From Sophora flavescens (Eukaryota > Streptophyta > Magnoliopsida > Fabales > Fabaceae), in the NCBI GenBank assembly GCA_030762895.1, contig CM061062.1, forward strand, positions 239,568,019 through 239,632,018: 64,000 nucleotides of DNA, written 5' to 3'. The stretch's first letter is position 1. The number at the start of each line of letters is the position of its first letter. This document shows positions 36,339 to 48,240 of this stretch, in pieces. The notes under the pieces were generated by a model, which saw only the letters and a program-made list of their open reading frames with translations, was not told the origin of the DNA and did no database searches. The position numbers and the translations under genes are program-made.

Positions 36339-37846
36339 TGGGATCCAGGTGGAAGCTCCTACACTGCCACTTGATCAGGGAGTTCCCTTTCCTTTCCTTC
36401 ACTCTGATTTTATTGTTATGTTGTTTCATTGGGGACAATGTATATTTGAAGTGTGGGGGAGGGAATTAGTTGTAGTTTTCCCTTTTCTTTGAATAAAGCT
36501 CCTGAATAATTTGAGAAGCTCGGGAGTATTTGTGTGTTGAGTCTTTTGTTGGCAAGTTTGATGGATTTTGATTGATGTTGCACAGATTGCTTGCATTATT
36601 GATATGTTATGATTCCCCCTAGGATTTGAAAATTTTTTGAAAAAATGATCCCCATGTGATTGAAAACTGAACTTTGAGATTTTTATTATGATGGCATGAT
36701 TTATGATAAGTTTGGGGTGATAGGGAGCACACATTAGGGATAGAATCTCTGTCAAGCAATTTGCATGAATGTCCAGGTGAGGTTTTGAGCCTCCAACATG
36801 TTTTTGACTGTGAGAAATCATTTTTAAGTTGCATTTTCCTGAATTTGCTTGAATCTCTTTATGATTTGCATGATTATGTGTTTGCTTCATATGATTTAGG
36901 CATTTTCTTTGTAAATAGCTACTTAGCCTAAAATAACCATCCCTAGTGCATGTTCCCTAGTTAGCCCATTGAGCCTAATTAGCCTGTTAATTCTTGTTAA
37001 CCTTATGTTACAAGCTAAAATCTGAAAAACCATGTTAACCCGATCTTAGGATTAGGAGAGCATGGAATCTTAGTAAGAAATTTGGTTGCAAGAAATTAAG
37101 TTTGGGGTGGCTACCAGGTGCAATGTGCTGTTTGGGATTGAAAAAAAAAAAGAAAAAAAGAAAAAAAAAGTGTAAAAATGAAAAGAAAAAAAAGTAAGAA
37201 AACAAAACAATAAAAATAAAAAGGCTGTTTGAATAAAAAGGCTGTAGTCAACCAAGGCAAAAGATAAATGAAGAAAGGAACTTGAGTGGAATTTCAAAGT
37301 GTAAAAAGTTTCATGCTCTCTTAGTTCCTAGGGTCCTCAGCATAGTTCCTTGTGTATATCCTACCCTTAGTCAGGCCCCATTACAACCCATAAAAGACCT
37401 TTTGATGTTGCTTGCATGTTTTCTGTGGGAACCATTTTGAGATGAAAATCAAATTTATGGGAAGTGCTCTTAAAAGTGAAATTGAGTGCAATGTTGCTAG
37501 CCTGACACAAACTGAGCGACTGAGTGAAACACAAATTTCCCTTGTGAGGTAGGCAGTTGTTTGAATATGGTGATCTCCCTTTTGTGTGTAACTTGGATCC
37601 CCTGCTTAGATTAATGATTGTTTGAATGATGAAATTCTCAATTGTTTAAGAATAAATGATTGTGGGGATTGCTTTGTTTGAAAGGGGGGAACATTGAATA
37701 AAAAAATATTTTGGTAAATTGCTTGAAATTTGTGCGAAAGTTAATTGAGTCCTTAAGCTTGCCATGTTTTGCCAGGTCTTGAGTCTTTTTAAGTTTTTAA
37801 GTTTTAGTTTGCTTGGGGACAAGCAAAGTTTAAGTTTGGGGTATTT
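36339..37846 (+). other. Non-coding region and polypurine tracts of element B
   Basis: Holds four polypurine-like blocks: AAGTGTGGGGGAGGG (36449), TAAGTTTGGGGTGATAGG (36707), AAGTTTGGGGTGG (37097) and the terminal AAGTTTGGGGTATT beside the 3' LTR. It also has an A/G homopurine tract (37141-37230) and the block GGCCCCATTACAACCC (37374-37389). No gene is seen. Confidence 0.8.
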
Positions 37847-39106
37847 TGATGAGCCTCTGGTTGACTGGTTTTATAACTAATAAAGACCATGGCTTTGTGC
37901 TAATTTTATATCAATTGCACCCAAATTAGACTTGATTGTCCTTAAGCAGTATTTTGAGTCTGTAAAGTGTTTTTAGGTTAATTTAGTTGATTTAGAGTTA
38001 AATAAAATATTTATGCTATTTTCTGTTTTTCAGGTTAATAAAAAGGAATAAATCTGGAGCTTTCGCCCCGCGAGTAGGTTGTTCGCCTCGCGAACCAGAA
38101 GGTGACTGTTCCAGAAAATGCAATCCATTCTGCCTCGCCCCGCGAATACTTGACTCGCATCGCGAGTAATCCAACCCTGAAGACCAAAAGTCATCACGTT
38201 TTATGCATGCCAAAGGTCACGGCTGTGGCAGTTTGGAAATTGAAGTGGTTCGCCTCGCGAATGATATGCTCGCCTCGCGAGAAGATCAAAAGTTGCAGAC
38301 TGTTCGCATTATTCGCCTCGCGAATGTGTGCTCGCCTTGCGAGTCCGCGTAGTCCAGAAGTTGTATATAAGTCAGTTTTAGACAGAATTGTAGGGAGCGA
38401 GAAAGTTAGCCAGTTTTGGCTAGTTTTTAGTCAGTAGTAGTAGTTTCAGTAGCTTACTTTCTTTTCTTTACTTTTGTGTTTATTTTTGTAATAGAGAATT
38501 AGTCTCCTAGATTAATCTACTGGGATTGGTTTCCATTTACATTTGAGGTTCTGTATTTCCTGTTTTCATTTGCTTTTCTCTTTTCAATACTATATTATGC
38601 ATTTCTGTTTGTTTAATTCAGGAGTGTGTAGTGTAGTGTTGATTCATTTCAGTGATGCTATGTTGCTATACTTAATCGCGTTTGTTTAATTTGCGTGTGT
38701 TCATTCATGTTCGTTTAGTTCATGAGGGCTTAACCCCGTTTGTTTAATTCGGGAATAGGAACATGTATCCGTAGTAGCGATTTCGTTTGTTAATTGTTGC
38801 TACAACTGAAAGGGGATTAGAATCTGCTTAGGGCTTGGATTTATATGAACCAATGATAGTGGGAAACCGAGAACAGTAGGTTAATCGTCTTTAGTTTATT
38901 TGCTATTCTCTTTAACTGCTTTGTTTTCATTGTTTTGTTTTCTTTATTTTATCTCAATCCAAAACCCCCAAAACTAACTTTTGATTTTCTGTTAATAATA
39001 ACAACGCCTAAGAGTCCTTGAGAGACGACATCCGAGTTGTCGCTTCCCTATCTACATTAATTTTGTAAACGCTCGTTCTTTTTGGCGCGTGGCGACAGCG
39101 CGGCCA
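37847..39106 (+). repeat. 3' LTR of element B
   Basis: 1260 bp, the same length as the 5' LTR. It has a palindrome array at 38062-38343 and a TATA box at 38364-38371. Confidence 0.96.
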
Positions 39107-39111
39107 TATTG

Positions 39112-39147
39112 CTTTAGGACAAGCAAAATCTTAAGCTTGGGGTAGTT
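39112..39147 (+). other. Polypurine tract of element A, separated by element B
   Basis: After the second TATTG copy, the sequence AAGCTTGGGGTAG lies directly before the element A 3' LTR, as expected for its plus-strand primer. Confidence 0.8.
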
Positions 39148-39373
39148 TGATGAGTGTGATTACACATCATATTTCTTTATCATATTGCATGCATTTTCAT
39201 ATAGTTTAGCCATATTTAATTTGATTCTTTCTTAGTTTTTACCTTGGAACGGGTAAGGCGGTTTTGTGGTGTTGTTGTGCAGGAATTGAAGATTAAAATG
39301 TTCAATATCAACCATGATGGATCTTGCATGAAGATGGAGCTTGAAAAGTAAGAAAACTGAGCCAAATAGAGGC

Positions 39374-39612
39374 CATCACGGCCTAGCCGTGATAGCCATC
39401 ACGACCATGACCGAGTGAGGCTGAAAAGAAAGAATGGAAAAGTCAGAACTGGTCACGGCCGTGACATGCCAACTGAACCATGCCCTCACAGGCAAAACTG
39501 ATCACGGCTAGGCCGTGATGGTAGTCACAGCCGTTATAGACCACCCAACGACGCAATCTCCAAGTCAGAATCCGTCACGGCCTAGCCATGACAGGCATCA
39601 CGGCCGTGACGC
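39374..39612 (+). repeat. CpG palindromes in element A 3' LTR
   Basis: Repeated palindromic words: ATCACGGCCTAGCCGTGAT, GTCACGGCCGTGAC, ATCACGGCTAGGCCGTGAT and ATCACGGCCGTGAC. They end about 70 bp before the TATA box. The sequence differs from the B/C palindromes but the arrangement is alike. Confidence 0.85.
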
Positions 39613-39683
39613 GCAATATCTGGAATTTTAAAAGCTAATTTGATCTGATTTTGTAATTGCTTGGGATGCAAGTTACCCTACCT

Positions 39684-39691
39684 TATATATA
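39684..39691 (+). promoter_or_regulatory. Candidate TATA box, element A 3' LTR
   Basis: CCTTATATATAGGACC downstream of the palindrome array. Confidence 0.65.
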
Positions 39692-40550
39692 GGACCTAGA
39701 GGGGCTCGGAAATAGGATCACTTTTTGGGCTGCTACCTTAGGCAAAATTAGGATTTCTCTTCTTCTTCTTCTCTTCTCTTAGGTTTTCTTTTATGCTTTT
39801 GTTAATCAAGCTTGCTATGAACATGGCAATGCTTGAGTAGTAGTCTTATTTCTAGGGATTGGGGATGTGCCCAAGATTTGTTTATGGTGACAAATTGATG
39901 TTTGGTCTCTTGTTAATTTCGATTTTGCTTTCGATTTGATTTCTATTACTTTAATTACTCATAAATTCGGTGGCCACTTATTTGCTTGTCGTAGATACTC
40001 TAAGGAGGAACCTAGCGGTGAACTTTGGTATCAGATCTATAGGAATCAAACTTAGGACTTAAATCACGAGAGTTAGAAGCGGTCCTTTGAGGGTTCACGG
40101 ATTGTCACAGAACTTAAAGGGTTCAATTTAAATTCAATTACCACGAGAGTAGGGGTTGGTTTAATTGGGCACGGTTTTTGTAACCCGAGAGGGAGCATTA
40201 ACTTATTAAGGAAAAATTCGCCTTCAAATCAATTTTGATAATTAACAAGGGGTAGTCAATTTGGTAACATGAACAATCTTGCTGGTAATCCAATTCCTAG
40301 GAATCTCTTTTGATTTGAAAAACCGCTAATTGATTTGCTTTCCTATTTTAATTGATTGCGTTCTTAAATATCTGATTTTCTAGTTAATTCTTATTAAAAA
40401 AAGATCAAATCTTTTCCAAATCCTTTTTTATATAGTCCAGTTTAATTGATTTAATAATTAATTGTTGTTTGAGATCACGGTCTCTGTGGGATCGATCTTT
40501 TTATTACTTGAAGACAAAGTCGGTACACTTACCGGAGTCCCATCACTTAC

Positions 40551-41717
40551 CATCCTCAAGATCAAATCATTGGAAGTCCTAGTGAAAGACTAAGGACCGG
40601 ATCCACCTTCAGAGAGCAAGCTGATTCTGCCTTTGTCTCTGAGTTGGAACCAAAGACAGTAGACGAGGCTCTACTAGATGAGGGTTGGATTCTGGCCATG
40701 CAAGAGGAGCTGAACCAATTTGAGAGAAGTGATGTTTGGACTCTTGTACCTCTGCCTAAAAACAAATCAGTGATTGGAATCAAATGGGTTTACAGAAACA
40801 AGCTTGATGAAAATGGTAAAGTGGTAAGGAGTAATGCAAGATTAGTTGATCAAGGCTATTCCCAAGAAGAAGGTATAGATTACACTGAAACCTTTGCTCC
40901 ACTTGATAGATTAGAAGAAATACGCATCTTATTATCATTTGCTGCACATCATCATATCATGCTATATCAAATAGATGTGAAAAGTACTTTTTTAAATGAC
41001 TTCATAAATAAGGAAATATATGTTATGCAACCTCTGGGTTTTGAAAGTGAAACCCATCCTGAACATGTGTTTAAGCTAAAGAAAGCTTTATACGGTCTTA
41101 AGCAAGCTCCTAGAGCTTGGTATGAAAGACTGAGTTCATTTATAATGGACAATGGATTTAGTAGAGGAATGGTTGATACAACCTTGTTTAGAAAATCCAA
41201 CAAGTCCAATTTTATAATTGTGCAAATTTATATTGATGACATAATCTTTGGTGCTACTAATGAATCTTTGTGCAAGGAATTTTCTAAGTTAACGCAAAAG
41301 GAATTCGAAATGAGCATGATGGGAGAACTCAAATTCTTCCATGGACTTCAAGTAAAACAAACAGTGGACGAGGTGTACATCCATCGAACGAAGTATACAA
41401 AGGAACTCTTAAAAAAGTTCAAAATGGATGATTGTAAACCAATTAACACTCCTATGCATCCCACGTCCATACTAAACAAGGATGACAAAGATAAAAAAGG
41501 TAGACCAAAAGGTATATAGAGGTATGATAGGATCTCTTTTATATTTTACTGCGTCCAGACCTGACATTATGTTCAGTGTTTGCTTATGTGCTCGATTTCA
41601 ATCTGATCTAAGAGAATCTCACTTATCAGCAACAAAGAGAATATTTAGATATTTGAAAGGTACTACTAATCAGGGTTTATGCTTTAATAAGAATTATGAT
41701 TACAGATTAGTTGGTTT
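40551..41717 (+). pseudogene. Reverse transcriptase and start of RNase H of outer copia
   Basis: Continues the frame interrupted at 29206 (the word HPQDQIIGSPSE begins here). RT motifs: KWVYRNKLDENG, QIDVKSTFLN, YGLKQAPRAWYERL, and the catalytic IDD at about 41233 (YIDD, against the usual YVDD). It is open to 41519. A shift there leads to GMIGSLLYFTASRPDI in another frame up to DYRLVGF, where element E is inserted at 41717/41718. RNase H is therefore cut off and its remainder is outside the window. Confidence 0.94.
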
Positions 41718-43503
41718 TGTAACACCCCGTCTTTTACCTTACATTTTATCTGTTTGCATTATCGATAATTATGTATCTGTTTATATTTTTACCGGTAGTC
41801 AAGAAAATAATTTTTGGAAAAACATAATTATATCTAGAACTTACTATATTGTAGGAAGTTAGGGCTCAATTTTGGGTTTAAAACTCAGACAGAAATAGGT
41901 CTGCGTTTTTACTGACAGTATAGTTTTATACTGGTAGAAACTCTAATTTGACCCGAAACTGAGAAATTCTAGATTTTATCATAATTTCATTGATAAATTC
42001 TATTTCTAAAATTTTAGCACAAAAATAAAATGTTGAATTTAACCGAGCGAATTTTGAAGAAAAATAGACGAAAACCTAAATCGGGTAAACAACGGAACCG
42101 GATACGGAACTGCAGGGATATGCCGGGAGCCAGGACGACAAGTCATCCATGATGACTCACTTGGGGTGACTCACCATGGTTACGCATCACCATGACTCAT
42201 GATAACTCTTAGACATAAGAGTTATTACTATCCTTTTAACTTAATCATTGTTCTTGTTTGATTAATTTTTGGAAAAATAAATTCAAGTTTTACTTTGTTT
42301 AGTAAATATCTGTGTTGATCTGTTTGCTGAAAAAACTATGAATACTGAATTGTTATTGCTGAAGGTTGATTGAGTTTTGAGCAGGTTTTAAAGGTGAAAA
42401 TTACTGAAGGTGTTGCTCTGGATGTTATGGAATGCTTCAGCTTCTGGGGAATAATTCACTACAAAACAAAACCATTTTCAGTTCAGCTAATATCCACTAT
42501 AAGACAAAGATGTCTGTTGCGCTGTGCGAAAAAGGAAGAGAGAGAATACAATGCAGCAGCTGTGTGTACTTGGGAATTGGGCCAAGGATTGTTTATTATT
42601 TGAATTTTTTGTAAAGCCCAAAAAGTAAGGCATGAGAGAGAATGTAACCCTATTTTGGGGAGCTAGTACAAATAGTGTGTAAGCCTTGCTTTTAGGTCAG
42701 ATTGTACTTTGAATAGCAGCCGTCAGCTCACCTTTGTCCTCTATGTAATTAATTTACATTTTATGCTTAGTATTTCCTTTATAATGTTGTGTTTTGTCAT
42801 TAAGCTCATTATGAGCTAAATTCTCTTAACTAGGATGATATGAATTTGTAATTAACACTGATGGGTATTCAATTCAAAGGATGTTATTCATTTTCTTCTT
42901 CTCTGCTTAAATGTTTATTTTATTTTGGACTGATCAACTAAACTGAGATACTAGCTAATTAAGTTTGGAAAAACTGAACTAGTGGACTTGATTAGAATAT
43001 ATAGATTGAACAATTAATTGGAAAATTAATTGTGTTGAATGAGTTAGGAATAGCCTTCAAGTCTTTAAGTAGCTGGACGTGCTTATCTGACAGCTGAGGG
43101 AAATTAATTTGAACTTAGGAATAAAAAGCTTTTAATGAACTCAATTATTACTGCTGGAAAGCAAATTTTCATTTCCTGGACTAAATGTTGTAGCATCCTG
43201 AAGCATGAATTAGCCCGAAGTTAAGATTACAAAGGATTAGATTTCTAGTTGTTTCCATTTCTGTTTTCAAAACCCATATTTATTGCTCTTATTACTTTCG
43301 TGCACTTACAATTTATGTTATGAGACTTAACTACTCCCTTTACTTTACATGCTTAAAATCACACTTTATTTTATTAAGCTAAGTAGAAAAGGTTAAAACT
43401 ATAATTTATATTCAAATCATTTAAATCCTTGTGGAAACGATATTTACTCACACTTTATTACTTGTTTGACTGTGTACACTTGCACATCTTTTTACGATCA
43501 ACA
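41718..43503 (+). repeat. 5' LTR of element E
   Basis: 1786 bp from TGTAACACCCCGTC to ATCAACA, followed after six bases by the primer site. A cluster of interleaved ATGACTCA/TGAGTCAT-like palindromes lies at 42140-42205. The partner LTR is outside the window. Confidence 0.85.
42140..42205 (+). repeat. Palindrome cluster in element E LTR
   Basis: Overlapping inverted words GTCATCCATGATGAC, GGTGACTCACCATGG and CATCACCATGACTCATGAT in about 65 bp. Confidence 0.65.
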
Positions 43504-43509
43504 AGTTTG

Positions 43510-43527
43510 TGGCGTCGTTGCCAGGGA
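43510..43527 (+). other. Primer binding site of element E, tRNA-Asp type
   Basis: TGGCGTCGTTGCCAGGGA, two mismatches from the tRNA-Asp complement. Confidence 0.85.
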
Positions 43528-43562
43528 TTGACAATGGTGTTGAATATTTAAATTCTCTTGTT

Positions 43563-44897
43563 TGTTAAGTCTCTAAAATGTCTGATGTGCATTTCCCTAT
43601 GTTTTGATGAGAACTAAACGTTGGTTAATGATTTAATTAACAATCATATTGGTTGCTAACCTGTCTGTCTAGTGTGCAGATTAAAACAGTAAGAATCATT
43701 TGTCTGCTCATATAGAGATGACTACCTGTATGGATAAACAAAAGTCAACCAGTCTGCTGACTAGGATTATTGACTTCTTTCAAGAGACGTTTTCAACCTG
43801 TCTCTCCACGACTTCCTACACTCGTAAGAGGTTACTCGTTGAAGAACCAAGGACCTAACAAGCTTTTGTTGGCTGTCCCATCAGAAAGAGACTTGAAGCC
43901 TTCTTTCCTACTCAGTCTCACGCTTATCAAGAAAAGTCAGAAGTTACTCTCTCAAGCAACCTCGGATATCAGAACCAAAGACCAGTTAAAGAATTCTTCC
44001 AACGTGCTTTATTCCCCAGTACCTCCGGTCCTTGTACGAAAAGGGAATTGTACTCAGCAAAGTACAAAAATCTCTCTGCACAACTCTGATATGGCTGTTT
44101 CACGATGCATAAAGCCATGATCCTTCAAGTTAGAGTACAACCAACGTTCCTATTGCATTAATGGCTTCCCAGAACGACTCTATTGCATTTAATGAAGTTC
44201 TGCTTGAAGCCAGCATCTGAGGGAATGTTTCTAACAGATCTTAAATGCTTGAAGACTATAAATACAGAAGTCATTGAAGATGAAGACATAGTGAATACAT
44301 ATAGTATTAAAGATCCATTACTCTGTGTATTAATTTCTCCATTCTTTCATTCTGTATTCTTCAATCATTTGAAGTTTTTATGCAAACTTTCCTAAGCTAT
44401 ACATTTAAACCACTCTCTGAGTGTTAGTGAAAGATATGTCTATCTGAAATTATATTTATTACAAACCAAATTTCTCAAACAAATATGAGTGATCCTGAAG
44501 AGACTAGGTGTGCAAAGAATACTTGTCTTGGAGCTTGAAGAGGCTAGGTGTGCAAACAATACTAAGAGTCTGTAACCTGATCAGTTATAGTGGATAAAAC
44601 TTGGTGCTGCCAAGGACTGGACGTAACTTTTTGCTTTGAAGAGTGAACTAGGATAAATAACTATGTCAATCTCTCTTTCCTTATAAACTCTTTAGTTGCT
44701 TTAGATTTCTTATCCGTTTATCAAGTGGTTTGTTTGCCTAAGTCACTGTTAAAATTTCATCAGACAGGTCATCCGTCTGTCCTGTATCTTTCCACTCATC
44801 TGAGCCAAGCTTCTGTATGTGAAAAGTTTTCAACTTTATTTAAATTCTGATAAACACAATTCAACCCCCCTTCTCGTGTTTATAGTTGTCTATTTTA
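43563..44897 (+). repeat. 5' LTR of copia-D
   Basis: 1335 bp, TGTTAAGTC to CTATTTTA (the usual CA terminus has changed to TA). It holds two copies of a 39-bp unit GAAGAGRCTAGGTGTGCAAA near 44495-44560. Confidence 0.93.
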
Positions 44898-44899
44898 GA

Positions 44900-44911
44900 T
44901 GGTATCAGAGC
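44900..44911 (+). other. Primer binding site of copia-D, tRNA-iMet type
   Basis: TGGTATCAGAGC, a perfect iMet complement, two bases after the LTR. Confidence 0.95.
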
Positions 44912-44968
44912 TCATACTCTGGGTTGAGCATCTAACAGTGTAAAGGTAAAAGGTCTTGAAGAATAGAC

Positions 44969-46440
44969 ATGACTGCTGGAGCTAGTTCAAGTGGAAGTCA
45001 CCAGACTGAAGGAGCTTCCCTAACTAGACCTCCTTACGTCAATGGAGAAAACTACAACTATTGGAAAGATAGATTTCAATGGTTCATTCTATCTACAAAC
45101 TCTGATCTCTGGGATGTCATTACAGATGGTCCATTCATTCCAAAGAATGATGATGACACTGACAAGCCAAAAGCTCAGCGGACTACTACAGGAAAGACAA
45201 AATGGGAACTGAACCACAAAGCTAGATATAACATCATTTGTGCTCTCAGTCCTGAGGAGTATGAGGAGGTATGTGCTTGTGACTCTGATAAAGAAATATG
45301 GGACACTTTAGCTGTCACACATGAAGGAACAGCCAAAGTCAAAGAGTCAAAGATTATCATACTTGTCAGAAAGTATGAACTATTTTTCATGGACGAAGGA
45401 GAATTGTTGCTCAAATGATATGAAGAGTCAACAGTTTAAAATCTCTTGGCAAAGTCTACACCAGTTCTGAGAAGGTTGGAAAGATTCTGAGATGTCTACC
45501 TAAACAGTGGAGACCTTTGGTCACTACTATCTCTCAAGTCAAGGATCTCACTACCTTGACTATGGATGAACTTCTTGGCACACTCACTATTCATGAGCAA
45601 GAACTTGGAGATGCACCAAAGAAGGGCAAGTCAATTGCTCTGAAAGCTGATCAAAAGTAAGCAAAAGCTTCCAAGGCTCTAAAGGCAGACGAGTCATCCA
45701 GTGATGCTGACCTGTCTGAACACGAGGATTATGAGAGTGATGAAGAATTGTCTCTCCTACCAGGAAGATAAAGCTTCTCCTACAGAAAAAGAAGTTCAAG
45801 AGGGATAAGCCATTCGAAAGGTTCAATAAGGACAAGAACTTCAAAGAATCCACTCCAACAAACAAAAGTCCAATTGGCTGCTATGAGTGCAAGAAGCCTG
45901 GTCACATCAGGGTTGAATGTCCTTAACTCAAGAAGGCCCCTTTTAAGAAATACTTCAAGAAGAATAAGAAAGGAATGATGACTACTTGGGAGGATTTGGA
46001 GTCAACGTCTTCTGATGAAGAAACAGAGGAAGAATCCAATATCTGTTTGATGGCTAACACTGACTCAGACTCAGACGATGAGGTACATCCTGACTATGAG
46101 GAATTACTTGATGCCTATGAGGAGTTGCTGGAGGAATTCAATTGCTTATCTGAGACCTTCAAATCCCTCAAGATAGAGTATGTAAAGCTCACCAGTGAGC
46201 ATAAACAAATCTCAAGAGTGTGAGAAGCTAGCTAAAGAGAACAGTGAGCTGAAGACTTTTCTAATGAAGCTAAGATCTCAAGTGAAACATCATCATCTGA
46301 ATAAGTTGAAAAACTTCAACAGAAAGTGGAAGACCTCACTTCTGATCTTGCCAAATTTGTTAATGGGAGAGATAATCTGACTAAGCTACTTGGCTGTCAG
46401 AGGCACTCTCTTAACAAAGAAGGACCCATAAAAGGACCCA
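44969..46440 (+). pseudogene. Gag of copia-D (frameshifted)
   Basis: The ATG at 44969 opens MTAGASSSGSHQTEG; the DUF4219-like start (RPPYVNGENYNYWKDR) and capsid words DKEIWDTLAVTHEG and VRKYELF are intact to 45418, then the frame shifts. The zinc knuckle CYECKKPGHIRVECP lies at about 45882-45926, followed by TAA. An acidic segment (DLESTSSDEETEEESN) and a coiled coil lead to the gag-pol linker RKVWVPKD near 46440. Three or more breaks are present. Confidence 0.9.
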
Positions 46441-46473
46441 GAAAAGTATGGGTACCTAAAGATCAAATAATTT

Positions 46474-47175
46474 TTGTTGCAGATGTCCTCAATGGGACAA
46501 AGAAAAACCACTACTGGTACCGTGGACAGTGGTTGCTCGCGTCATATGACAGGAGAATGGTCTATGTTCCTAGTCCTCCAACTTAAGAAAGGAGGACACG
46601 TTGCCTTTGGAGGGAATCAGAAAGGGAAAGTTATAGGAATTGGTACTATTGGTGGTAAACCCCCTCTTCCCTCTATATCTAATGTTCTTATGGTTAAAGG
46701 ATTAAGACACAATTTGCTTAGCAAAAGTCAATTATGTGATAGTGGATTTAATGTTTCCTTTAACAAGGATGTATGCATAGTTAAAGACTGTTGTGGTAAA
46801 ACCCTCTTTTCAACTAAAAGGCAACAAAATCTTTATAAGATTGAATTGTCTGATCTCTCAGATCAAAGTGTAACCTGTCTGATGTCTAAAGAGAATGAGA
46901 GAAGGTTATGGCATAAGAAACTAGGACATGCTAGTCTGAAGCTAATTTCTAAATTAAAAAGGAATAACCTTGTAAGAGGAATGCCTGATGTTAGTTTTAA
47001 GAAAGATGTCTTATGTGATGCATGTCAGAGAGGTAAACAGATAAAATCAAGTTTCAAATCTAAAAACCAAGTATCAACCTCTAGACCTCTTCAGTTGTTA
47101 CGCATGGATCTGTTTGGACCAGTTAGTGTTGCCAGCCTGGCTGGAAGAAAATAAGGATTTGTCATAGTTGATGAC
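46474..47175 (+). pseudogene. Protease and integrase N-terminus of copia-D, cut by element C
   Basis: The protease site VDSGCSRHMTG is intact at about 46520. The GAG-pre-integrase zinc domain is complete: LWHKKLGHASLKL and CDACQRGKQ (H-H-C-C). The integrase core starts RMDLFGPVSVAS with the first catalytic Asp, then TAA at 47152-47154 interrupts it just before GFVIVDD. Element C is inserted directly after that DD pair, duplicating ATGAC. Confidence 0.93.
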
Positions 47176-47896
47176 TGACCGCGCTGTCGCCACGCGTCAA
47201 AAAGAACGAGCGATTATAAAATAATGCAGTATAGTGCGACAACTCAGATCGTCTCTCAAGGACTCTTTAGTTGTTGTTATTATTAACAGAAAATTAGTAA
47301 AAGTTAGAAATGGGGGTTTTTGAGATTAAAACTAAATTAATGAAACAAATCAAAAACAGAGAAAAGAAACAAAGCAGTTTAAGAAATTAGCAAATAAACA
47401 AAAGCAATTAACCTACTGTTCTCAGTTTCCCACTATCATTGGTTCATCCAAATCCTAAGCAGATACTAATCCCCTCCCGGTTGTAGCAACAATTAACAAA
47501 CGAAAACCGCTACTACAGATGTATGTTCCTATTCCCGAAATAACAAACGGGGTTAAGCTCTCATGAACAAACGAACATGAATGAACACACGCGAAATAAC
47601 AAACGCGATTATATATAGGAACATAGCATCACCGAAATGAAACAATACAACACTATATATTCCTGAAATAGCAAACAGAAACATACAGCATGGCATTGAA
47701 AAGAGAAAAGCAACTAAACAGGGAATACAGAACCTCAAGTGTTAACAGAAACCAATTACAGTAGATTAATCTAGGAGACTAGTTCTCCATTACAAAAGAA
47801 AACAATAAACTAAGAGGAAAACAGGAAAATTACAACCTCAGAAACTAGCCAAAACTGGCTAATTCTGACCAGACTATTCAGTTCTGCCTAAGACTG

Positions 47897-47904
47897 CTTA
47901 TATA
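47897..47904 (-). promoter_or_regulatory. Candidate TATA box, element C 3' LTR
   Basis: TATATAAG on the minus strand; the same box is present in the 5' LTR at 51896-51903. Confidence 0.68.
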
Positions 47905-47923
47905 CAAGTTTCTGGAACCCAAG

Positions 47924-48240
47924 TCCTCGCGAGGCGAAGCACTGCTCGCGAGGCGAATAACATGAAAGGTCTGCAACTCTTTGTCTTCTCGCGAGGCGAG
48001 CATCGCTTCGCGAGGCGAACGCTTCAAATTCCCAAACTGCAACGCCCGTGACCTTTAACATGCCCAAACCGTGATGGCTTCTGACTTTCAAGTATTCGCG
48101 AGGCGAAGGAATTCTCGCGAGCCGAACGCTTCAACTTCAAAACTGCCACGGCCGTGATCTTCAACATGGGTAAACCATGATCGTCTCTGACTTTTCAGGC
48201 TTGCATGACTCGCGGGGCGAGAGATCTTTCGCGGGGCGAG
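47924..48240 (-). repeat. Four pairs of CpG palindromes in element C 3' LTR
   Basis: Eight words of type TCGCGAGGCGA or TCGCGGGGCGAG in four pairs, ending about 20 bp from the TATA box, as in element B. Spacing between pairs differs from B. Confidence 0.88.

Larger units (their letters stand above)
33525..39106 (+). mobile_element. Element B: young pol-less LTR element, family shared with element C
   Basis: Flanked by the TSD TATTG (33520-33524 and 39107-39111), with termini TGATGAGCC and GCGGCCA. Both LTRs are 1260 bp and differ at about 16 positions by my count, about 1.3 percent. It has a perfect tRNA-Asp primer site, one gag-containing ORF (broken downstream) and no pol. It inserted into the non-coding part of element A near that element's 3' end. 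Confidence 0.95.
29212..40545 (+). mobile_element. Element A: pol-less Athila-like element (TR-GAG type), containing element B
   Basis: Flanked by the TSD CTTAC (29207-29211 and 40546-40550); termini TGATGAGTGTG and CCCATCA. It has a tRNA-Asp primer site and gag plus protease, but no RT, RNase H or integrase. About 1.5 kb of non-coding DNA precedes the B insertion. Without B it is about 5.7 kb. The 5' LTR has lost about 1.15 kb. The gag and primer site are Athila-like, so this is a non-autonomous relative of that group, matching the described TR-GAG class (LTR elements with gag only). Confidence 0.92.
39148..40545 (+). repeat. 3' LTR of element A
   Basis: 1398 bp from TGATGAGTG to CCCATCA. 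It contains paired ATCACGGCC-type palindromes (39374-39612) and a TATA box (39684-39691). Confidence 0.95.
17986..41717 (+). mobile_element. Outer SIRE-like Ty1/copia element, split by three insertions
   Basis: Three pieces belong to one plus-strand element: 17986-18289 (LTR remnant, primer site, gag start), 26116-29211 (gag, protease, integrase) and 40546-41717 (RT, part of RNase H). The intervening DNA is copia-2, element A (with B) and the start of element E. Across the element A insertion the pol frame is continuous once the insert and one TSD are ignored, which proves that the pieces belong together. The remainder (RNase H end, 3' LTR) must lie beyond element E, outside the window. It is the oldest layer of the nest right of the LINE. 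Confidence 0.9.

Noticed and set aside
43510..43527. tRNA-like matches (TGGCGTCGTTGCC, TGGTATCAGAGC)
   Set aside because: These are primer binding sites complementary to tRNA 3' ends, not tRNA genes; no cloverleaf surrounds them.
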